A stretch of 64,000 bases of DNA, taken from NCBI RefSeq assembly GCF_014205075.1, contig NZ_JACHMU010000001.1, positions 1,612,001-1,676,000 on the forward strand, given 5' to 3'. Of this stretch, positions 48,526 to 60,516 are shown in pieces. The stretch's first letter is position 1. Each line of letters begins with the position of its first letter. Source of the DNA: Microbacterium ginsengiterrae. GTDB lineage: Bacteria; Actinomycetota; Actinomycetes; Actinomycetales; Microbacteriaceae. The notes below the pieces were generated by a model that did not search any database, was not told where the DNA came from, and worked only from the letters and a program-made list of their open reading frames with translations. Position numbers and translations under genes: made by a program.

Positions 48526-49944
48526 GTGAACTCCGAACTGTCCCCGATGGATGCTGCGCTGGCAGCCGGCGATGACTGCAACTGCGCGCCCAGTGCCGCC
48601 GAGCAGCGAACCTTCTGGCAGAAGGGCGCGCTCACCCGCCGCAACGCACTCGGCCTCGGCACCCTGGGCGTCGCCGCTCTCAGCGCATTCGGCATCGGCA
48701 CCGGCGTCAACGCCGCATACGCCGCCTCGTACCCCAGCTGGGACGACGTCGAACGCGCGAAGAAGAACCAGGCGGCCAAGGCCGCCGAGATCTCTCGCAT
48801 CGAGGGGCTCATCCAGTCGCTCACCCAGCGCGTTGCCGAGACACAGGCCGCGGCGGAGGCCGCAGGCAACGAATACTACGAAGCGCAGCAGGCGTATTTC
48901 GCCGCCATCGCCACGGCGGAGGACCTCCAGTCGCAGGCCGACGCCCAGTCGAAGCTCGCCGAGGACTCCGCACGCAAGGCCGGCCAGGTCGCCGCGCAGC
49001 TGTACCGTAACGGAGGCGACGACACCGCCCTCGAGCTCTTCTTCGCCGGTTCCGCCGCGAACGCCGACGAGCTGCTCTCGCGCCTGGGCACGATGGACAA
49101 GCTGCTCGGGTTCAACCAGTCCGTCTACGACAAGGCCGTCGCCGCCCGGAACTCCGCGCAGGCGCTGAGCGACCAGGCCGTCGTCGCCCGCACGGAGCGC
49201 GACCGCTTGCAGCAGGTCGCCGAGCAGAAGATGATCGCCGCGCAGGAGGCGGCGGAGGCCGCTCAGGCGGCGCTGGACGAGCAGACCGCGAATCTCAGCA
49301 CGCTCGAGGCCCAGCTCGCCGCTCTCAAGGACAAGACCGCCAAGACGGTCGCCGACTACCAGGAGGGTGTCCGCGTCCGCGAGGCCGAGCGCAAGGCCCG
49401 CGAAGAAGCCAAGCGCCGCGCCGCAGAAGAGGCTGCACGTCGCGCCGCTGAAGCCGCCAAGAACAACAGCGGCGGCGGCGGCGGTGGCGGCGGTGGCGGC
49501 GGCGGAGGCGGCGGTGGCGCTGCAGCCGGCTCTGGCGGTTGGGTCCGCCCGCACGGCGGATGGCGCAGCTCCGGTTACGGGCCGCGCGAGTCCCAGTGCA
49601 ACGCCAACGGCTGCGCCTCCAGTTGGCACTACGGCGTCGACCTCGCCGCCGGGTGCGGCACTCCGATCTTCGCCGCCCAGTCCGGCACAGTCGACTACGC
49701 CGGATGGTACGGCGGCTACGGCAACTACGTCCGCATTCAGCATGGCGGCGGCATCGGCACCGGGTACGGCCACATCAGCTCGTTCGCCGTCCGCTCCGGG
49801 CAGTGGGTCAACGCCGGGCAGGTCATCGCCTACGAGGGGAACACGGGTGGTTCCTTCGGATGCCACCTCCACTTCGAGGTCTACATCTGGGGCGCCTATA
49901 CGAACCCGATCAACTTCATGGCAGCGCGCGGCATCTCGGTCTGA
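48526..49944 (+). CDS. Tat-exported M23 peptidase with coiled coil (cell-wall hydrolase)
   Basis: 472 residues from GTG 48526 (GGAAGGGG upstream); ATG 48499 has no ribosome site. Twin-arginine signal LTRRNALGLGTLGVAALSAF, cut about AAYAAS. Then a long coiled coil (about 75-315, Ala/Gln/Glu-rich), an Arg/Ala/Glu helix, a run of 16 Gly as flexible linker, and the LytM/M23 domain. That domain has HYGVDLAAG (zinc His and Asp), GHISSFAVRSGQWVNAGQVI and CHLHFEV. The architecture matches peptidoglycan endopeptidases of the RipA/EnvC/NlpD type that act in septum splitting. Confidence 0.88.
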   Translation: MNSELSPMDAALAAGDDCNCAPSAAEQRTFWQKGALTRRNALGLGTLGVAALSAFGIGTGVNAAYAASYPSWDDVERAKKNQAAKAAEISRIEGLIQSLTQRVAETQAAAEAAGNEYYEAQQAYFAAIATAEDLQSQADAQSKLAEDSARKAGQVAAQLYRNGGDDTALELFFAGSAANADELLSRLGTMDKLLGFNQSVYDKAVAARNSAQALSDQAVVARTERDRLQQVAEQKMIAAQEAAEAAQAALDEQTANLSTLEAQLAALKDKTAKTVADYQEGVRVREAERKAREEAKRRAAEEAARRAAEAAKNNSGGGGGGGGGGGGGGGGAAAGSGGWVRPHGGWRSSGYGPRESQCNANGCASSWHYGVDLAAGCGTPIFAAQSGTVDYAGWYGGYGNYVRIQHGGGIGTGYGHISSFAVRSGQWVNAGQVIAYEGNTGGSFGCHLHFEVYIWGAYTNPINFMAARGISV

Positions 49945-49966
49945 CGCCGCGATCCGCGCACGAAGA

Positions 49967-50003
49967 AGCCCTCGGCCGCATCACGCGGACCGAGGGCTCT
50001 TTC
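49967..50003. terminator. bidirectional terminator between M23 peptidase and ppa
   Basis: AGCCCTCGG (49967-49975) pairs with CCGAGGGCT (49990-49998), with an inner CCGC/GCGG stem, followed by CTTTCG on the forward side and TTC on the other. It lies between two convergent genes. Confidence 0.8.
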
Positions 50004-50013
50004 GTGAAAAGGG

Positions 50014-50505
50014 TCAGTGGCCCTGCTCGCCGAAACGGGCGATCGCCTCGTCGAGGATGCGCTGCGCCTCCGCGGCGTCGCCCCACTCGTCGACCTTGAC
50101 CCACTTGTTGGGCTCGAGGTCCTTGTAGTGCTCGAAGAAGTGCGCGATCTCCTTCTTCGTGTACTCGGCCAGGTCGCCGACATCCTGGATGTGCGCCCAG
50201 CGGGGGTCCTTCGACAGCACGGCGACGAGCTTGTCGTCGCCGCCGGCCTCGTCGCTCATCTTCAGCACGGCGACCGGGCGGACCTCGACGACGACGCCGG
50301 GGTAGATGGCGTGGTCGAGCAGCACGAGCACGTCGAGCGGGTCACCGTCCTCGCCGAGCGTGTTGTCGAAGTAGCCGTAGTCGGCCGGGTAGCCGAAGGT
50401 CGTGTACAGGACCCGGTCGAGGTGGACTCGACCGGTCTCGTGGTCGACTTCATACTTGACGCGGCTGCCGCGGGGGATCTCGATGACGGCGTCGTGTGCG
50501 CCCAT
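50014..50505 (-). CDS. ppa: inorganic pyrophosphatase (family I)
   Basis: 163 residues hydrolysing pyrophosphate to drive biosynthesis. Metal-site residues are visible in IEIPRGSRVKYEVD, TTFGYPADYGYFDNTLGEDG DPLDVLVL (the D-G-D-P-L-D signature, about residues 52-57) and KDPRWAHIQDVGDL. The C-terminal helix EIAHFFEHYKDLEPNKWVKV is typical of actinobacterial enzymes. Monocistronic; ATG with TGAGGAGC before it. Faces the M23 gene across a shared terminator. Confidence 0.95.
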   Translation of the reverse strand: MGAHDAVIEIPRGSRVKYEVDHETGRVHLDRVLYTTFGYPADYGYFDNTLGEDGDPLDVLVLLDHAIYPGVVVEVRPVAVLKMSDEAGGDDKLVAVLSKDPRWAHIQDVGDLAEYTKKEIAHFFEHYKDLEPNKWVKVDEWGDAAEAQRILDEAIARFGEQGH

Positions 50506-50548
50506 GCGTGTGCTCCTCAGGAAAGACGGGGTGGATGCGGGAGCAAGC

Positions 50549-51160
50549 TTACCCGCGCGCTCGCAGGAGCAATCTCTCCAGGGGCCCGACGAACGCGATC
50601 AGCACGAGCGCGAAATACCCGATCACATGCACCCATGCGGCGATCGGCAACGCGATGGCGAACAGGATGATGGCCGCGATGTCTCCGCTCGCCCCTCGAC
50701 GCAGCGCATCGGCATCCAGATCGATGCAGTCGGGATGCCGGAGGAAGTAGAGCTTGCCGGCGAGCGTCGACACCTGCGTCATGGTCAGGGTTCCGATGTA
50801 GAGGAACGCCTGCAGCGGGTCCCCCGACATCTGGCCGAGCATGGACGTCGGCACCGGCAGCCACACGATCGTCAGCATCCACGCGACGTTGATCCACAGC
50901 AGCGGCGTCGTGATGCGTTCGACGTGTTGGTAGAGCGCATGATGCTCCATCCAGAACATGGCGATCATGACGAAGCTCAGCAGGAAGCTGAGGAGCTGTC
51001 CGGAGTGCTGCGCCAGGAACTCGGCGGTGCTCGTCCCCTCGTCCGAGGCCTCGGAGACCGCCTCGAGCAGCGGGAGGATCAGCAGCGTCATCGCGATCGC
51101 CACGACCGCATCGACGAACGCCTTCATCCTCTCGGGGGCGAATTCCGTCGGCGCGCTCAC
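50549..51160 (-). CDS. TMEM175-like potassium channel family protein
   Basis: 203 residues from GTG 51160. The first segment PERMKAFVDAVVAIAMTLLI is the TMEM175 (DUF1211) signature, with the F-x-D-A-V-x-A-I filter helix. Five more hydrophobic helices follow (SFLLSFVMIAMFWMEHHALY, WINVAWMLTIVWLPVPTSML and others). Bacterial members with a single six-TM repeat form tetrameric K+-permeable channels. No regulatory domain is present. The gene is upstream of ppa on the same strand with 43 bases between, but likely independent. Confidence 0.88.
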   Translation of the reverse strand: MSAPTEFAPERMKAFVDAVVAIAMTLLILPLLEAVSEASDEGTSTAEFLAQHSGQLLSFLLSFVMIAMFWMEHHALYQHVERITTPLLWINVAWMLTIVWLPVPTSMLGQMSGDPLQAFLYIGTLTMTQVSTLAGKLYFLRHPDCIDLDADALRRGASGDIAAIILFAIALPIAAWVHVIGYFALVLIAFVGPLERLLLRARG

Positions 51161-51223
51161 GCGCTCAGAATAGGACTGCACGCCCGACAGCGGTAGGCCT
51201 CGGCGTTGTCGTAGCGTGGGGGG

Positions 51224-52213
51224 ATGCCCACACTCTCGCCCGCGATCGCCGAGATCCGACGTGCTGTCCGCCCGGCGCTGGCCGACCTCCCGGACGGCGC
51301 CGCCGTCATCGTCGCCCTCTCCGGCGGTGCGGACTCGCTCGCGCTGGCCGCGGCGACCGCCTTCGAGGCGCGGAGCCGTGGGATCCGCCTGATCAGCGCG
51401 ACGATCGACCACGCTCTGCAGGAGGGCTCAGCGGATGCCGCCGCCGATGCCGCGGCGAAGGCCGAGGCCCTCGGCATCCGCTCGCGCGTCCGGCGTGTGG
51501 AGGTGCGCGCCGATGCGGACGGGCCGGAGGCGGCGGCGCGTGAGGCCCGATACGCGGCGCTGCGGGCCATCGCGGCCGAGGAAGCCGCGGCCGCGGTGCT
51601 GCTCGGTCACACACTCGACGATCAGGCCGAGACGGTTCTTCTCGGACTCGCCAGGGGGTCGGGGACCGCGAGCCTGCAGGGAATGGCGGCCCGCCGTGAG
51701 GACGAGGACGGCACGGTCTGGCTGCGCCCGCTGCTGGGCGTCCGCCGCGCGACGACCGAGGCCTTCTGCGCGGCATCCGAACTCTCGCCGTGGAACGACC
51801 CGCACAACACCCAGCACCGATACGCCAGGGTCCGTGTGCGCGAGAACGTGCTGCCGGTGCTCGAAGCCGAACTCGGCCCCGGCGTCGCCGAGGCGCTCGC
51901 CCGCACCGCCGAGCAGCTGCGGGAGGACGCCGAGGCCTTCGACGAAATGATCCACGAGACCATCGAGGACATCGTCGAGCACGCCGAAGCGGGGATCTCC
52001 GTGAGCGTGGCCGCGCTCGCCGCGAACCCCGCGGCGCTGCGTCACCGGATCATCCGGCTCGTCGCGCACAGCGAGTTCGGTGCGAGCCTCAGCCGTTCGC
52101 AGACCCTCGAGGTCGCTCGCCTCGTCACCGACTGGACGGGGCAGGGACCGATCGACCTTCCGGGTTGCTCGGCCGCCCGCCGCGGCGCGCGGATCGTGTT
52201 CACCGCGCACTGA
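51224..52213 (+). CDS. tilS: tRNA(Ile)-lysidine synthetase
   Basis: 329 residues. VIVALSGGADSLALAAATAF is the PP-loop ATP site (residues 28-47), DHALQEGSADAA and GHTLDDQAETVLLGLARGSG follow, and RPLLGVRRATTEAFC, NDPHNTQHRYARVRVR complete the core. It changes the wobble C of the Ile CAU anticodon to lysidine, an essential step that lets it read AUA. The C-terminal substrate domain is short, as in actinobacteria. ATG start behind CGTGGGGGG. Start of the tilS-hpt-ftsH-fol region. Confidence 0.93.
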   Translation: MPTLSPAIAEIRRAVRPALADLPDGAAVIVALSGGADSLALAAATAFEARSRGIRLISATIDHALQEGSADAAADAAAKAEALGIRSRVRRVEVRADADGPEAAAREARYAALRAIAAEEAAAAVLLGHTLDDQAETVLLGLARGSGTASLQGMAARREDEDGTVWLRPLLGVRRATTEAFCAASELSPWNDPHNTQHRYARVRVRENVLPVLEAELGPGVAEALARTAEQLREDAEAFDEMIHETIEDIVEHAEAGISVSVAALAANPAALRHRIIRLVAHSEFGASLSRSQTLEVARLVTDWTGQGPIDLPGCSAARRGARIVFTAH

Positions 52214-52232
52214 TCCGCGCGCGCCGCTGCTG

Positions 52233-52820
52233 CTACTTCTTGCCGCCGAACAGGCCGCCCAGCAGGTCACCGATGCCGCCGCCCGACGAGGACGACCCGC
52301 CGCCGAGGATGCCGCCGAGCACGTCGCCGATGCCGCCGCCGTTCGAGTTGCCGCCGCCGAGCAGTCCGCCGATGATGTCGCCGATGCCGCCGCCGGACTG
52401 CGCGTTCCCGGTCGAGGTTCCGCCGGAGGAGCCCGAGGAGCTCTTGTTCGCGATGAGGTTCATGATGATCGGGGCGAGGATCGGGAGCAGCTTGCCGAAG
52501 TCGATGCCCGGCGTCTTCTCCGACGCATTGAGCTTCGCCGCCACGGTGCCTGCGTCATCGCCGAGCACGTGGCCGACGATCTTGCCGCCGTCCTTCTCGT
52601 CGACCTCGTCGACGCTGGAGACGGACTTGGGGCCCTGGTGGCGCTGAAGCGCCTTCTGGATCGCGGCGGACCCCTCTTCGCTCTGCGCGTTCTTCGCGAG
52701 TCCGCCGAGCAGGACCGCCCCGCCCTGCTGGACGGCCGTCTTCGCCTCGGCGGGGGAGACGCCCAACTTGGCGGCGATGTCGTCGATCGGAACCTGCGCG
52801 AGGATGTCGTCAAGGGCCAT
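52233..52820 (-). CDS. DUF937 family protein with Gly-rich repeats
   Basis: 195 residues. The N-terminal 110 residues match DUF937: DILAQVPIDDIAAKLGVSPA, QGGAVLLGGLAKNAQSEEG, KIVGHVLGDD and LPILAPIIMNLIANK. The C-terminal 70 residues hold three near-identical Gly-rich units (GGGIGDIIGGLLGGG, GGGIGDVLGGILGGG and GGGIGDLLGGLFGG) parted by Ser/Asn linkers. Function unknown for the family; the repeats suggest assembly or membrane association. It is set between tilS and hpt on the opposite strand, interrupting an otherwise conserved gene pair. Confidence 0.85.
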   Translation of the reverse strand: MALDDILAQVPIDDIAAKLGVSPAEAKTAVQQGGAVLLGGLAKNAQSEEGSAAIQKALQRHQGPKSVSSVDEVDEKDGGKIVGHVLGDDAGTVAAKLNASEKTPGIDFGKLLPILAPIIMNLIANKSSSGSSGGTSTGNAQSGGGIGDIIGGLLGGGNSNGGGIGDVLGGILGGGSSSSGGGIGDLLGGLFGGKK

Positions 52821-52905
52821 GGGAAATCCTTCCGTCTGGGGGCTGCGCCCGCTCGATCCTCACAGTAGTGCGGAACGCACAGCATCCGTCACCTAAAATC
52901 GACAC

Positions 52906-53447
<542 letters not shown>

Positions 53448-53457
<10 letters not shown>

Positions 53458-53951
53458 CCTGCGCCCCCAACAGCGAAGCGCTCGCTCCGCATCCGGGTGG
53501 GATTCGGCGTCCGGCGTCCTGCGAGCAGGGCGACGGCGACCGCGCCGGCGATGCAGGGCAGGAGCTGGATCGCGCTGAGCGACAGCGGCAGGCCGGTGTC
53601 GTCGGAGATGTCGCGGATGAACATCATGGTCAGCGCGAGCAGGATGCCGATGACCAGGGCGGCGGCGCCGAAGTAGACCGGCCAGCGCTTGTGTCGTGCT
53701 GTGCCGGCGAGGGCGATGAGCCATCCGACCGCGCTGATCGCGGCGACGATCCCGATCACCCACAGCCATGACGTGGTGACCGTGGAGATCTCCGCCTCCG
53801 AGTATTCGGGGTACCCGGCGCGCACGTGCGCGGCGAGAGTGTCGCCCGTCGTGACGTCGATCAGCGGCACGACGAATGCGACGACCGTGCTCAGCAAGCC
53901 GGCGGCGAGTGCGATGAGGGATGCGCGGTGACGAGCGGTCGAGTCGATCAT
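53448..53951 (-). CDS. hypothetical four-TM membrane protein, operon partner of the MFS pump
   Basis: 167 residues from ATG 53951, in an ATGA overlap with the MFS gene. Four hydrophobic segments are seen: SLIALAAGLLSTVVAFVVPL, then WLWVIGIVAAISAVGWLIAL, a third about 95-115 and a fourth near the C-terminus. An extracytoplasmic loop with EYSEAEIST lies between the first two. Not recognised; perhaps an accessory of the transporter. Its 3' end overlaps the hpt stop by 10 bases (convergent). Confidence 0.6.
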
Positions 53952-55390
53952 GATTCCTTCCTCTCTGACGGCGGCGTGTCCGCCGTCGGTGTTCGGTGGA
54001 TGGTGCGGGGGATGAGGACGAGGGCGATACCGGCGCACGCGAAGAGCACGAGTGCGCACACGGCGAATCCCGATGCGTGACCGACGGCGATCTCCTGGGC
54101 CGACGAGGCGGGGTCGACGCGGGCGTGCGCCACGGCGCCGATCACCGCGAGTCCGAGCGATGCCCCGATCTGTCGAGATGTGTTGAGCAGCCCGGAGGCC
54201 ATGCCGGCGTCGCGCGGGGGTGCCTCGGCGGTCGCGGTGGACACCACCGGACCGAGCGCGAGGCCGAAGCCCACGCTCGTGACGAGGGAGGGGCCGAGCA
54301 CGTTCCCGACGAAGGTGGCCGATGCGCCGGCGCCGGTGAACCAGCAGAACCCGAGACCCGCCAGCACAGCCCCGATCACGAGCAGGTCGCGAGGGGTGAG
54401 CCGGGACTGCAGGCGACCGCCGATCGCGGCACCGGCGACGACGCCGAGGGCGAACGGCAGGAACATCGCACCCGCCGCGGCCGGCCCGGCGCCCATGACG
54501 CGTTGGATCTGCATCGAGAGCAGGTAGAAGGCGCCGGCCATCGCCGCGCCGAGCAGGAGGTTGTAGAGGTTCGCGCCGGACACGCTGCGCAGACGGAACA
54601 GGCCCAGTCTCACCAGCGGGTCCCGCCTTGTGCGGCGCTCGACGAGGACGAACAGAGCGAGAAGGACGGCCGCGGCGGTCAGGACACCGATCGTCTCGGC
54701 GGATGCCACCGGTGCCGTGTCCGTGCGGACGATGGCGAAGACGAGCGCGCCGACGCCCGTGGTCGCCAGGATCGCCCCGAGCACGTCAGGGCGGCCCTGT
54801 CTCGAGCCCTCGTCCCGGGGTAGGAGGGCCGCGAGGAGCATGGCGGCCAGCGCCATCGGAACGTTGATGAACATGATCCAGCGCCACCCGGCGTACTCCG
54901 TAAGCAGGCCTCCGACGACCACTCCCATGGCGCCGCCCGCCGCATTGACCGCGCCCCAGACGGCGAACGCCCGTGCCCGGGCGGCGCCGGAGGGGAATGC
55001 GGAGGTGAGCTGCGCGAGGGCGGCCGGAGCCGCAGCCGCTGCGCCCACCCCCTGCAGAGCGCGGGCCGCGAGCAGATGCCATGGCGTCTGTGCGAGGCCG
55101 CCGACGAGCGAGGCGGCGGCGAACACGGCCAGGCCCACCAGCAGCATCCGTCGGCGTCCGAACATGTCGGCGGCTTTCCCACCGAGAAGGAGGAACCCGC
55201 CGAAGGCGAGCGCGTAAGCGTGGATGACCCAGGTGACCGCCGCATCGGTGAAGCCGAGCCCGTCCGCGATGCGAGGGAGGGCGACGTTCACGACGGACAG
55301 GTCGAGCGAGACCGTGAACTGTACGACCGCGACAGCCGCGAGCGTGGCGGATGCGGAGGAGATGTTCGATGACGACGACTTACGGAACAT
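53948..55390 (-). CDS. MFS multidrug transporter (EmrB/QacA type)
   Basis: 480 residues from ATG 55390, with AGGAAC before it. Fourteen hydrophobic segments. DHA2 motifs: VSLDLSVVNVALPRIADGLG at the first helix, GGKAADMFGRRRMLLVG (motif A), and ALQGVGAAAAAPAALAQLTS with AVWGAVNAAGGAMGVVVGGLL (motif C). Predicted proton-coupled export of drugs. Divergent from the TetR gene at 55464, with a palindrome over its own start codon, so probably repressed by that protein. Confidence 0.9.
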   Translation of the reverse strand: MFRKSSSSNISSASATLAAVAVVQFTVSLDLSVVNVALPRIADGLGFTDAAVTWVIHAYALAFGGFLLLGGKAADMFGRRRMLLVGLAVFAAASLVGGLAQTPWHLLAARALQGVGAAAAAPAALAQLTSAFPSGAARARAFAVWGAVNAAGGAMGVVVGGLLTEYAGWRWIMFINVPMALAAMLLAALLPRDEGSRQGRPDVLGAILATTGVGALVFAIVRTDTAPVASAETIGVLTAAAVLLALFVLVERRTRRDPLVRLGLFRLRSVSGANLYNLLLGAAMAGAFYLLSMQIQRVMGAGPAAAGAMFLPFALGVVAGAAIGGRLQSRLTPRDLLVIGAVLAGLGFCWFTGAGASATFVGNVLGPSLVTSVGFGLALGPVVSTATAEAPPRDAGMASGLLNTSRQIGASLGLAVIGAVAHARVDPASSAQEIAVGHASGFAVCALVLFACAGIALVLIPRTIHRTPTADTPPSERKES

Positions 55391-55395
55391 GTTCC
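55384..55395. promoter_or_regulatory. palindrome over the MFS start codon, likely TetR operator
   Basis: GGAACATGTTCC is a perfect 12-base palindrome covering the MFS ATG and its ribosome site (AGGAAC on the reverse strand). It sits in the short gap to the divergent TetR gene. A repressor here would block both transcription and access to the start. Confidence 0.45.
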
Positions 55396-55463
55396 TAAAG
55401 TAAACAGGGTGATGCCCGACCCGCAACCCCGTGATGGATGCGTGGACAGGGGATGATGGGTGG

Positions 55464-56135
55464 ATGCCTCGTTCGTCTCCGACCGGTCGGCGCACCGGAC
55501 GCCCCGCCGTCACCTCGACGCGCGCCATCCTCGATGCCGCCCGCGGCCTCATCGAGCGGGACGGCGTCGATCGGCTGACGGTGCGGCGGCTGGCTGCCGA
55601 GATGGAGATCGGCACGACGACCCTCTACCACCACGTGCAGGGGCGCGAGGATCTGCTCGTGCTGCTGCTGGACGAGTACCTGGGCGCCGTGCCGCGACCC
55701 GCACTCCCCACCGCACCGCGCGAGCGGGCGGTCGCGGCCGCCCGGGTCATGCGCGACGCGCTGCTCGCGTGCCCGTGGGTCGCGGAGGTGCTGACGACGG
55801 ACGGCTTCCTCGGCATGCTCAGCGACGCCTCGGTGTGGGTGGTGGATGTGATCCTCGGCGCCGCGATCGACGGCGGATGCTCCGAGGAGGAGGCCGTGTG
55901 GCTCTTCCGCAACATCTGGTACTTCACGGTCGGCCAGATCCTCGTCCTCGCGCACTCGCAGGATGCGACGCCGGAGGAACGCGCGCAGCGCGCCGGGTTC
56001 GCCGGACGAGACCCCGAGGCGCTGCCGCATCTCGCGTCCATCGGCGCGCGCTGGCCGTCCATCGCCGTCCGCGACACCTTCGAGGACGGCATCCGAGCGC
56101 TGGTCGAGGCCGGCATCATCGATGCGCGGAGCTGA
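55464..56135 (+). CDS. TetR-family regulator (TetR class C-terminal domain)
   Basis: 223 residues from ATG 55464; longer in-frame starts lie too near the divergent promoter. [51 protein letters not shown], as in the TetR subfamily proper. The C-terminal part fits TetR_C ([20 protein letters not shown] and helices to GALIDARS-like end). Predicted local repressor of the MFS pump, released by a drug. Confidence 0.9.
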   Translation: MPRSSPTGRRTGRPAVTSTRAILDAARGLIERDGVDRLTVRRLAAEMEIGTTTLYHHVQGREDLLVLLLDEYLGAVPRPALPTAPRERAVAAARVMRDALLACPWVAEVLTTDGFLGMLSDASVWVVDVILGAAIDGGCSEEEAVWLFRNIWYFTVGQILVLAHSQDATPEERAQRAGFAGRDPEALPHLASIGARWPSIAVRDTFEDGIRALVEAGIIDARS

Positions 56136-56203
56136 ATCCGAGGGGTACGCCGTGGGCGAATCACAGCAGGGGCCAAGGACCCGCGCGATACGCTGAACGC
56201 ATC

Positions 56204-58219
<2,016 letters not shown>

Positions 58220-58221
58220 TC

Positions 58222-58812
58222 GTGGCCGTCGACCGCGAACGGGTCGAACGGCTGACCCGCGAACTCCTCGAGGCGATTGGGGAGGACCCGGATCGACCGG
58301 GGCTCAAGCAGACCCCGACGCGTGTCGCCGACCTCTACACGGAGTTCTTCTCCGGAGTGGGGGAGGACGCCGCGGAACCGCTCTCGAAGACCATCAGCGT
58401 GACACGCGGTCCCGCACCGGAGACCCTGCCGTCGGGCGCGGTCCTGCTGCGCGACATCCGCTTCCGCTCGGTGTGCGAGCATCACCTGCTGCCCTTCGCC
58501 GGACGTGCGCACATCGCGTACCTGCCGGGTGAGCAGGTCGTCGGGCTCGGCGCTCTGGTCCGCGTCGTGGAGACGCTCGCGGCGCGCCCTCAGGTCCAGG
58601 AACGCCTCGGCGAGCAGATCGCCGACACGATCGCCGAGCATCTCGACACCCGCGGTGTCCTCGTCGTCCTGGATGCCGTGCACGGCTGCGTCACGATGCG
58701 CGGTGCGCGTCAGACCGAGGCGTCGACGCTGACGATCGCCGCGCGCGGCGCCTACACCGAGCCGGCCGCGCGTGCCGAGCTGATCGCTCTCATCGGGAGC
58801 GGGCAGGCATGA
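58222..58812 (+). CDS. folE: GTP cyclohydrolase I
   Basis: 196 residues; turns GTP into 7,8-dihydroneopterin triphosphate, the first folate step. GTG start 2 bases after the ftsH stop. DRPGLKQTPTRVADLYTEFF, VCEHHLLPFAGRAHIAYLPG with the zinc Cys and His, LGALVRVVETLAARPQVQER and HGCVTMRGARQTEASTLT with the second zinc Cys. Complete and of standard length. Overlaps folP by four bases. Confidence 0.97.
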   Translation: MAVDRERVERLTRELLEAIGEDPDRPGLKQTPTRVADLYTEFFSGVGEDAAEPLSKTISVTRGPAPETLPSGAVLLRDIRFRSVCEHHLLPFAGRAHIAYLPGEQVVGLGALVRVVETLAARPQVQERLGEQIADTIAEHLDTRGVLVVLDAVHGCVTMRGARQTEASTLTIAARGAYTEPAARAELIALIGSGQA

Positions 58813-59618
58813 CCGGCATCTGGGGCATCGTCAACGTGACCAGCGACTCGTTCAGTGACGGCGGGCGCTACCTCGATCCTGAGCGCGCGATCGCACACGG
58901 GCTCGCACTCCGCGACGCCGGCGCCACGGTGCTCGACGTCGGTGGGGAATCCACCCGGCCCGGCGCGGAGCGCATCGCCCCGGCGGTCGAGCAGGAGCGT
59001 GTGCTTCCCGTCATCGAGGAGCTCGCCAGGCACGGCATCGTCGTGAGTGTCGACACGCTCAACGCCTCGACCGCAGCGGCCGCGGTGGACGCGGGAGCCC
59101 GCATCGTCAACGACGTCTCCGGAGGGCTCTCCGACCCCGAGATGCGCGCGGCCGTCGCACAGTCCGGTGCGGACTTCGCGATCGGGCACTGGCGAGGACC
59201 GTCCGACGACATGTACGCCGGAGCCGAGTACCGGCGCGCGTCGCGCGAGGTCGCCGGTGAACTGCGCGAGCGGATCGGCGAGGCGGCGGCCGCCGGCATC
59301 GCGCCCTCCCGCATCATCGTCGACCCGGGCATCGGATTCGCGAAGGTGGGTGCGCAGAACTGGGACGTCCTGCGAGGGATCGGCGACATCACCGGACTCG
59401 GATACCGCGTGCTCATCGGCACATCACGCAAACGGTTCCTCGCCGAGACGCTCCGGCGTGGCGATGAGGAGGCCGCCGACGTCTCCGAGGCCCGCCGCGA
59501 CCTCGCGACGGCGGTGACGAGCGCGCTCGCCGTCCGTCACGACGTCTGGGCCGTGCGCGTGCACGACGTCGCAGCCACACGCGATGCGCTCGCGATCGCG
59601 CGCGCGTGGGAAGGGTGA
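58809..59618 (+). CDS. folP: dihydropteroate synthase
   Basis: 269 residues; condenses dihydropterin pyrophosphate with p-aminobenzoate and is the sulfonamide target. [20 protein letters not shown] and [17 protein letters not shown] are the two pterin/phosphate loops, then [26 protein letters not shown]-type [29 protein letters not shown] and GTSRKRFL. Starts in an ATGA overlap with folE. Complete. Confidence 0.97.
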   Translation: MTGIWGIVNVTSDSFSDGGRYLDPERAIAHGLALRDAGATVLDVGGESTRPGAERIAPAVEQERVLPVIEELARHGIVVSVDTLNASTAAAAVDAGARIVNDVSGGLSDPEMRAAVAQSGADFAIGHWRGPSDDMYAGAEYRRASREVAGELRERIGEAAAAGIAPSRIIVDPGIGFAKVGAQNWDVLRGIGDITGLGYRVLIGTSRKRFLAETLRRGDEEAADVSEARRDLATAVTSALAVRHDVWAVRVHDVAATRDALAIARAWEG

Positions 59619-59626
59619 GCCGCGGC

Positions 59627-59995
59627 ATGGACACGATCACCCTCACCGGACTGACGGTCTTCGGCAGGCACGGCGTCTTCGCGCATGAGCGTGAGAACGG
59701 CCAGGACTTCATCATCGACCTGCGTCTTCATCTCTCGCTGGCGGATGCCGCGGCATCCGACGACGTCGCCGACACGGTCCACTACGGCGAGCTCGCCGAA
59801 CGCGTCGCCGCCGTCGTCGGCGGCGAACCGGTGGACCTCATCGAGACCCTCGCGCAGCGCATCGCCGACGTCGTCCTCGATGACGATCGGGTCGGACAGG
59901 TCGAGGTCACTGTGCACAAACCGCACGCGCCCATCCCACTGACGTTCACCGATGTGTCCGTCACGATCCGCCGCAGCAGGAACGGAGCCGCATGA
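59627..59995 (+). CDS. folB: dihydroneopterin aldolase
   Basis: 122 residues from ATG 59627 (GTG 59615 in a GTGA overlap with folP is the alternative). [20 protein letters not shown] opens with the usual strand and the active-site Gly-His-Gly-like turn; [16 protein letters not shown] with the Tyr, and [14 protein letters not shown] with the Glu that binds pterin; ends [16 protein letters not shown] with the catalytic Lys. Standard length. Splits glycolaldehyde from dihydroneopterin. Confidence 0.96.
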   Translation: MDTITLTGLTVFGRHGVFAHERENGQDFIIDLRLHLSLADAAASDDVADTVHYGELAERVAAVVGGEPVDLIETLAQRIADVVLDDDRVGQVEVTVHKPHAPIPLTFTDVSVTIRRSRNGAA

Positions 59996-60516
59996 TGGTC
60001 CGGATGCCGCCGATCTCCACGCCTGACCCTCGTCCCGGTCGTGACGCGACCGCGGTCGTGGTCGCGCTGGGGGCGAACCTCGGTGACAGGGCGGAGACAA
60101 TCCATCAGGCGGCGCTGCGCATCTCCCGACTGCCGCTCGTCGACGACGTGCGGGTGTCCGACCTGTACGAGACGGTCGCCGAGCGCCTCGACGGCCCCGA
60201 TCCCGACGCTCCCGCCTATCTGAATGCCGTCGCCACCTTCACCACGCGCCTCGCCCCGCAGGTGCTGCTCGGGCTGCTGCACGCGATCGAGGAGGAGCAC
60301 GGTCGAGAGCGCCGCGAGCGCTGGGGCGACCGGACCCTCGACCTCGACCTCATCGTCTACGGGGACCTGCGGTCTGATGATCCGCATGTGCTCCTCCCGC
60401 ATCCTCGGGCTGCGGAGCGGCTGTTCGTCCTCGAGCCATGGCTGAGCCTGGACCCCGACGCCGAGATCCCCGGGCGCGGCAGGGTCGCCGATCTCGTGGA
60501 GGCGCTGCGTCGATGA
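59992..60516 (+). CDS. folK: HPPK, 6-hydroxymethyl-dihydropterin pyrophosphokinase
   Basis: 174 residues; transfers pyrophosphate from ATP to 6-hydroxymethyl-dihydropterin. [65 protein letters not shown] (with the two Mg-binding Asp) and [17 protein letters not shown] are all present. ATG in an ATGA overlap with folB. A short N-terminal extension ([18 protein letters not shown]) precedes the fold. Confidence 0.96.
   Translation: MMVRMPPISTPDPRPGRDATAVVVALGANLGDRAETIHQAALRISRLPLVDDVRVSDLYETVAERLDGPDPDAPAYLNAVATFTTRLAPQVLLGLLHAIEEEHGRERRERWGDRTLDLDLIVYGDLRSDDPHVLLPHPRAAERLFVLEPWLSLDPDAEIPGRGRVADLVEALRR

Noticed and set aside
48064..49872. A 602-codon reverse open frame opposite the M23 peptidase and overlapping the tRNA cluster
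   Set aside because: It is a GC-driven antisense frame; the forward gene has signal peptide, coiled coil and M23 motifs, and the reverse frame runs through three tRNA genes.
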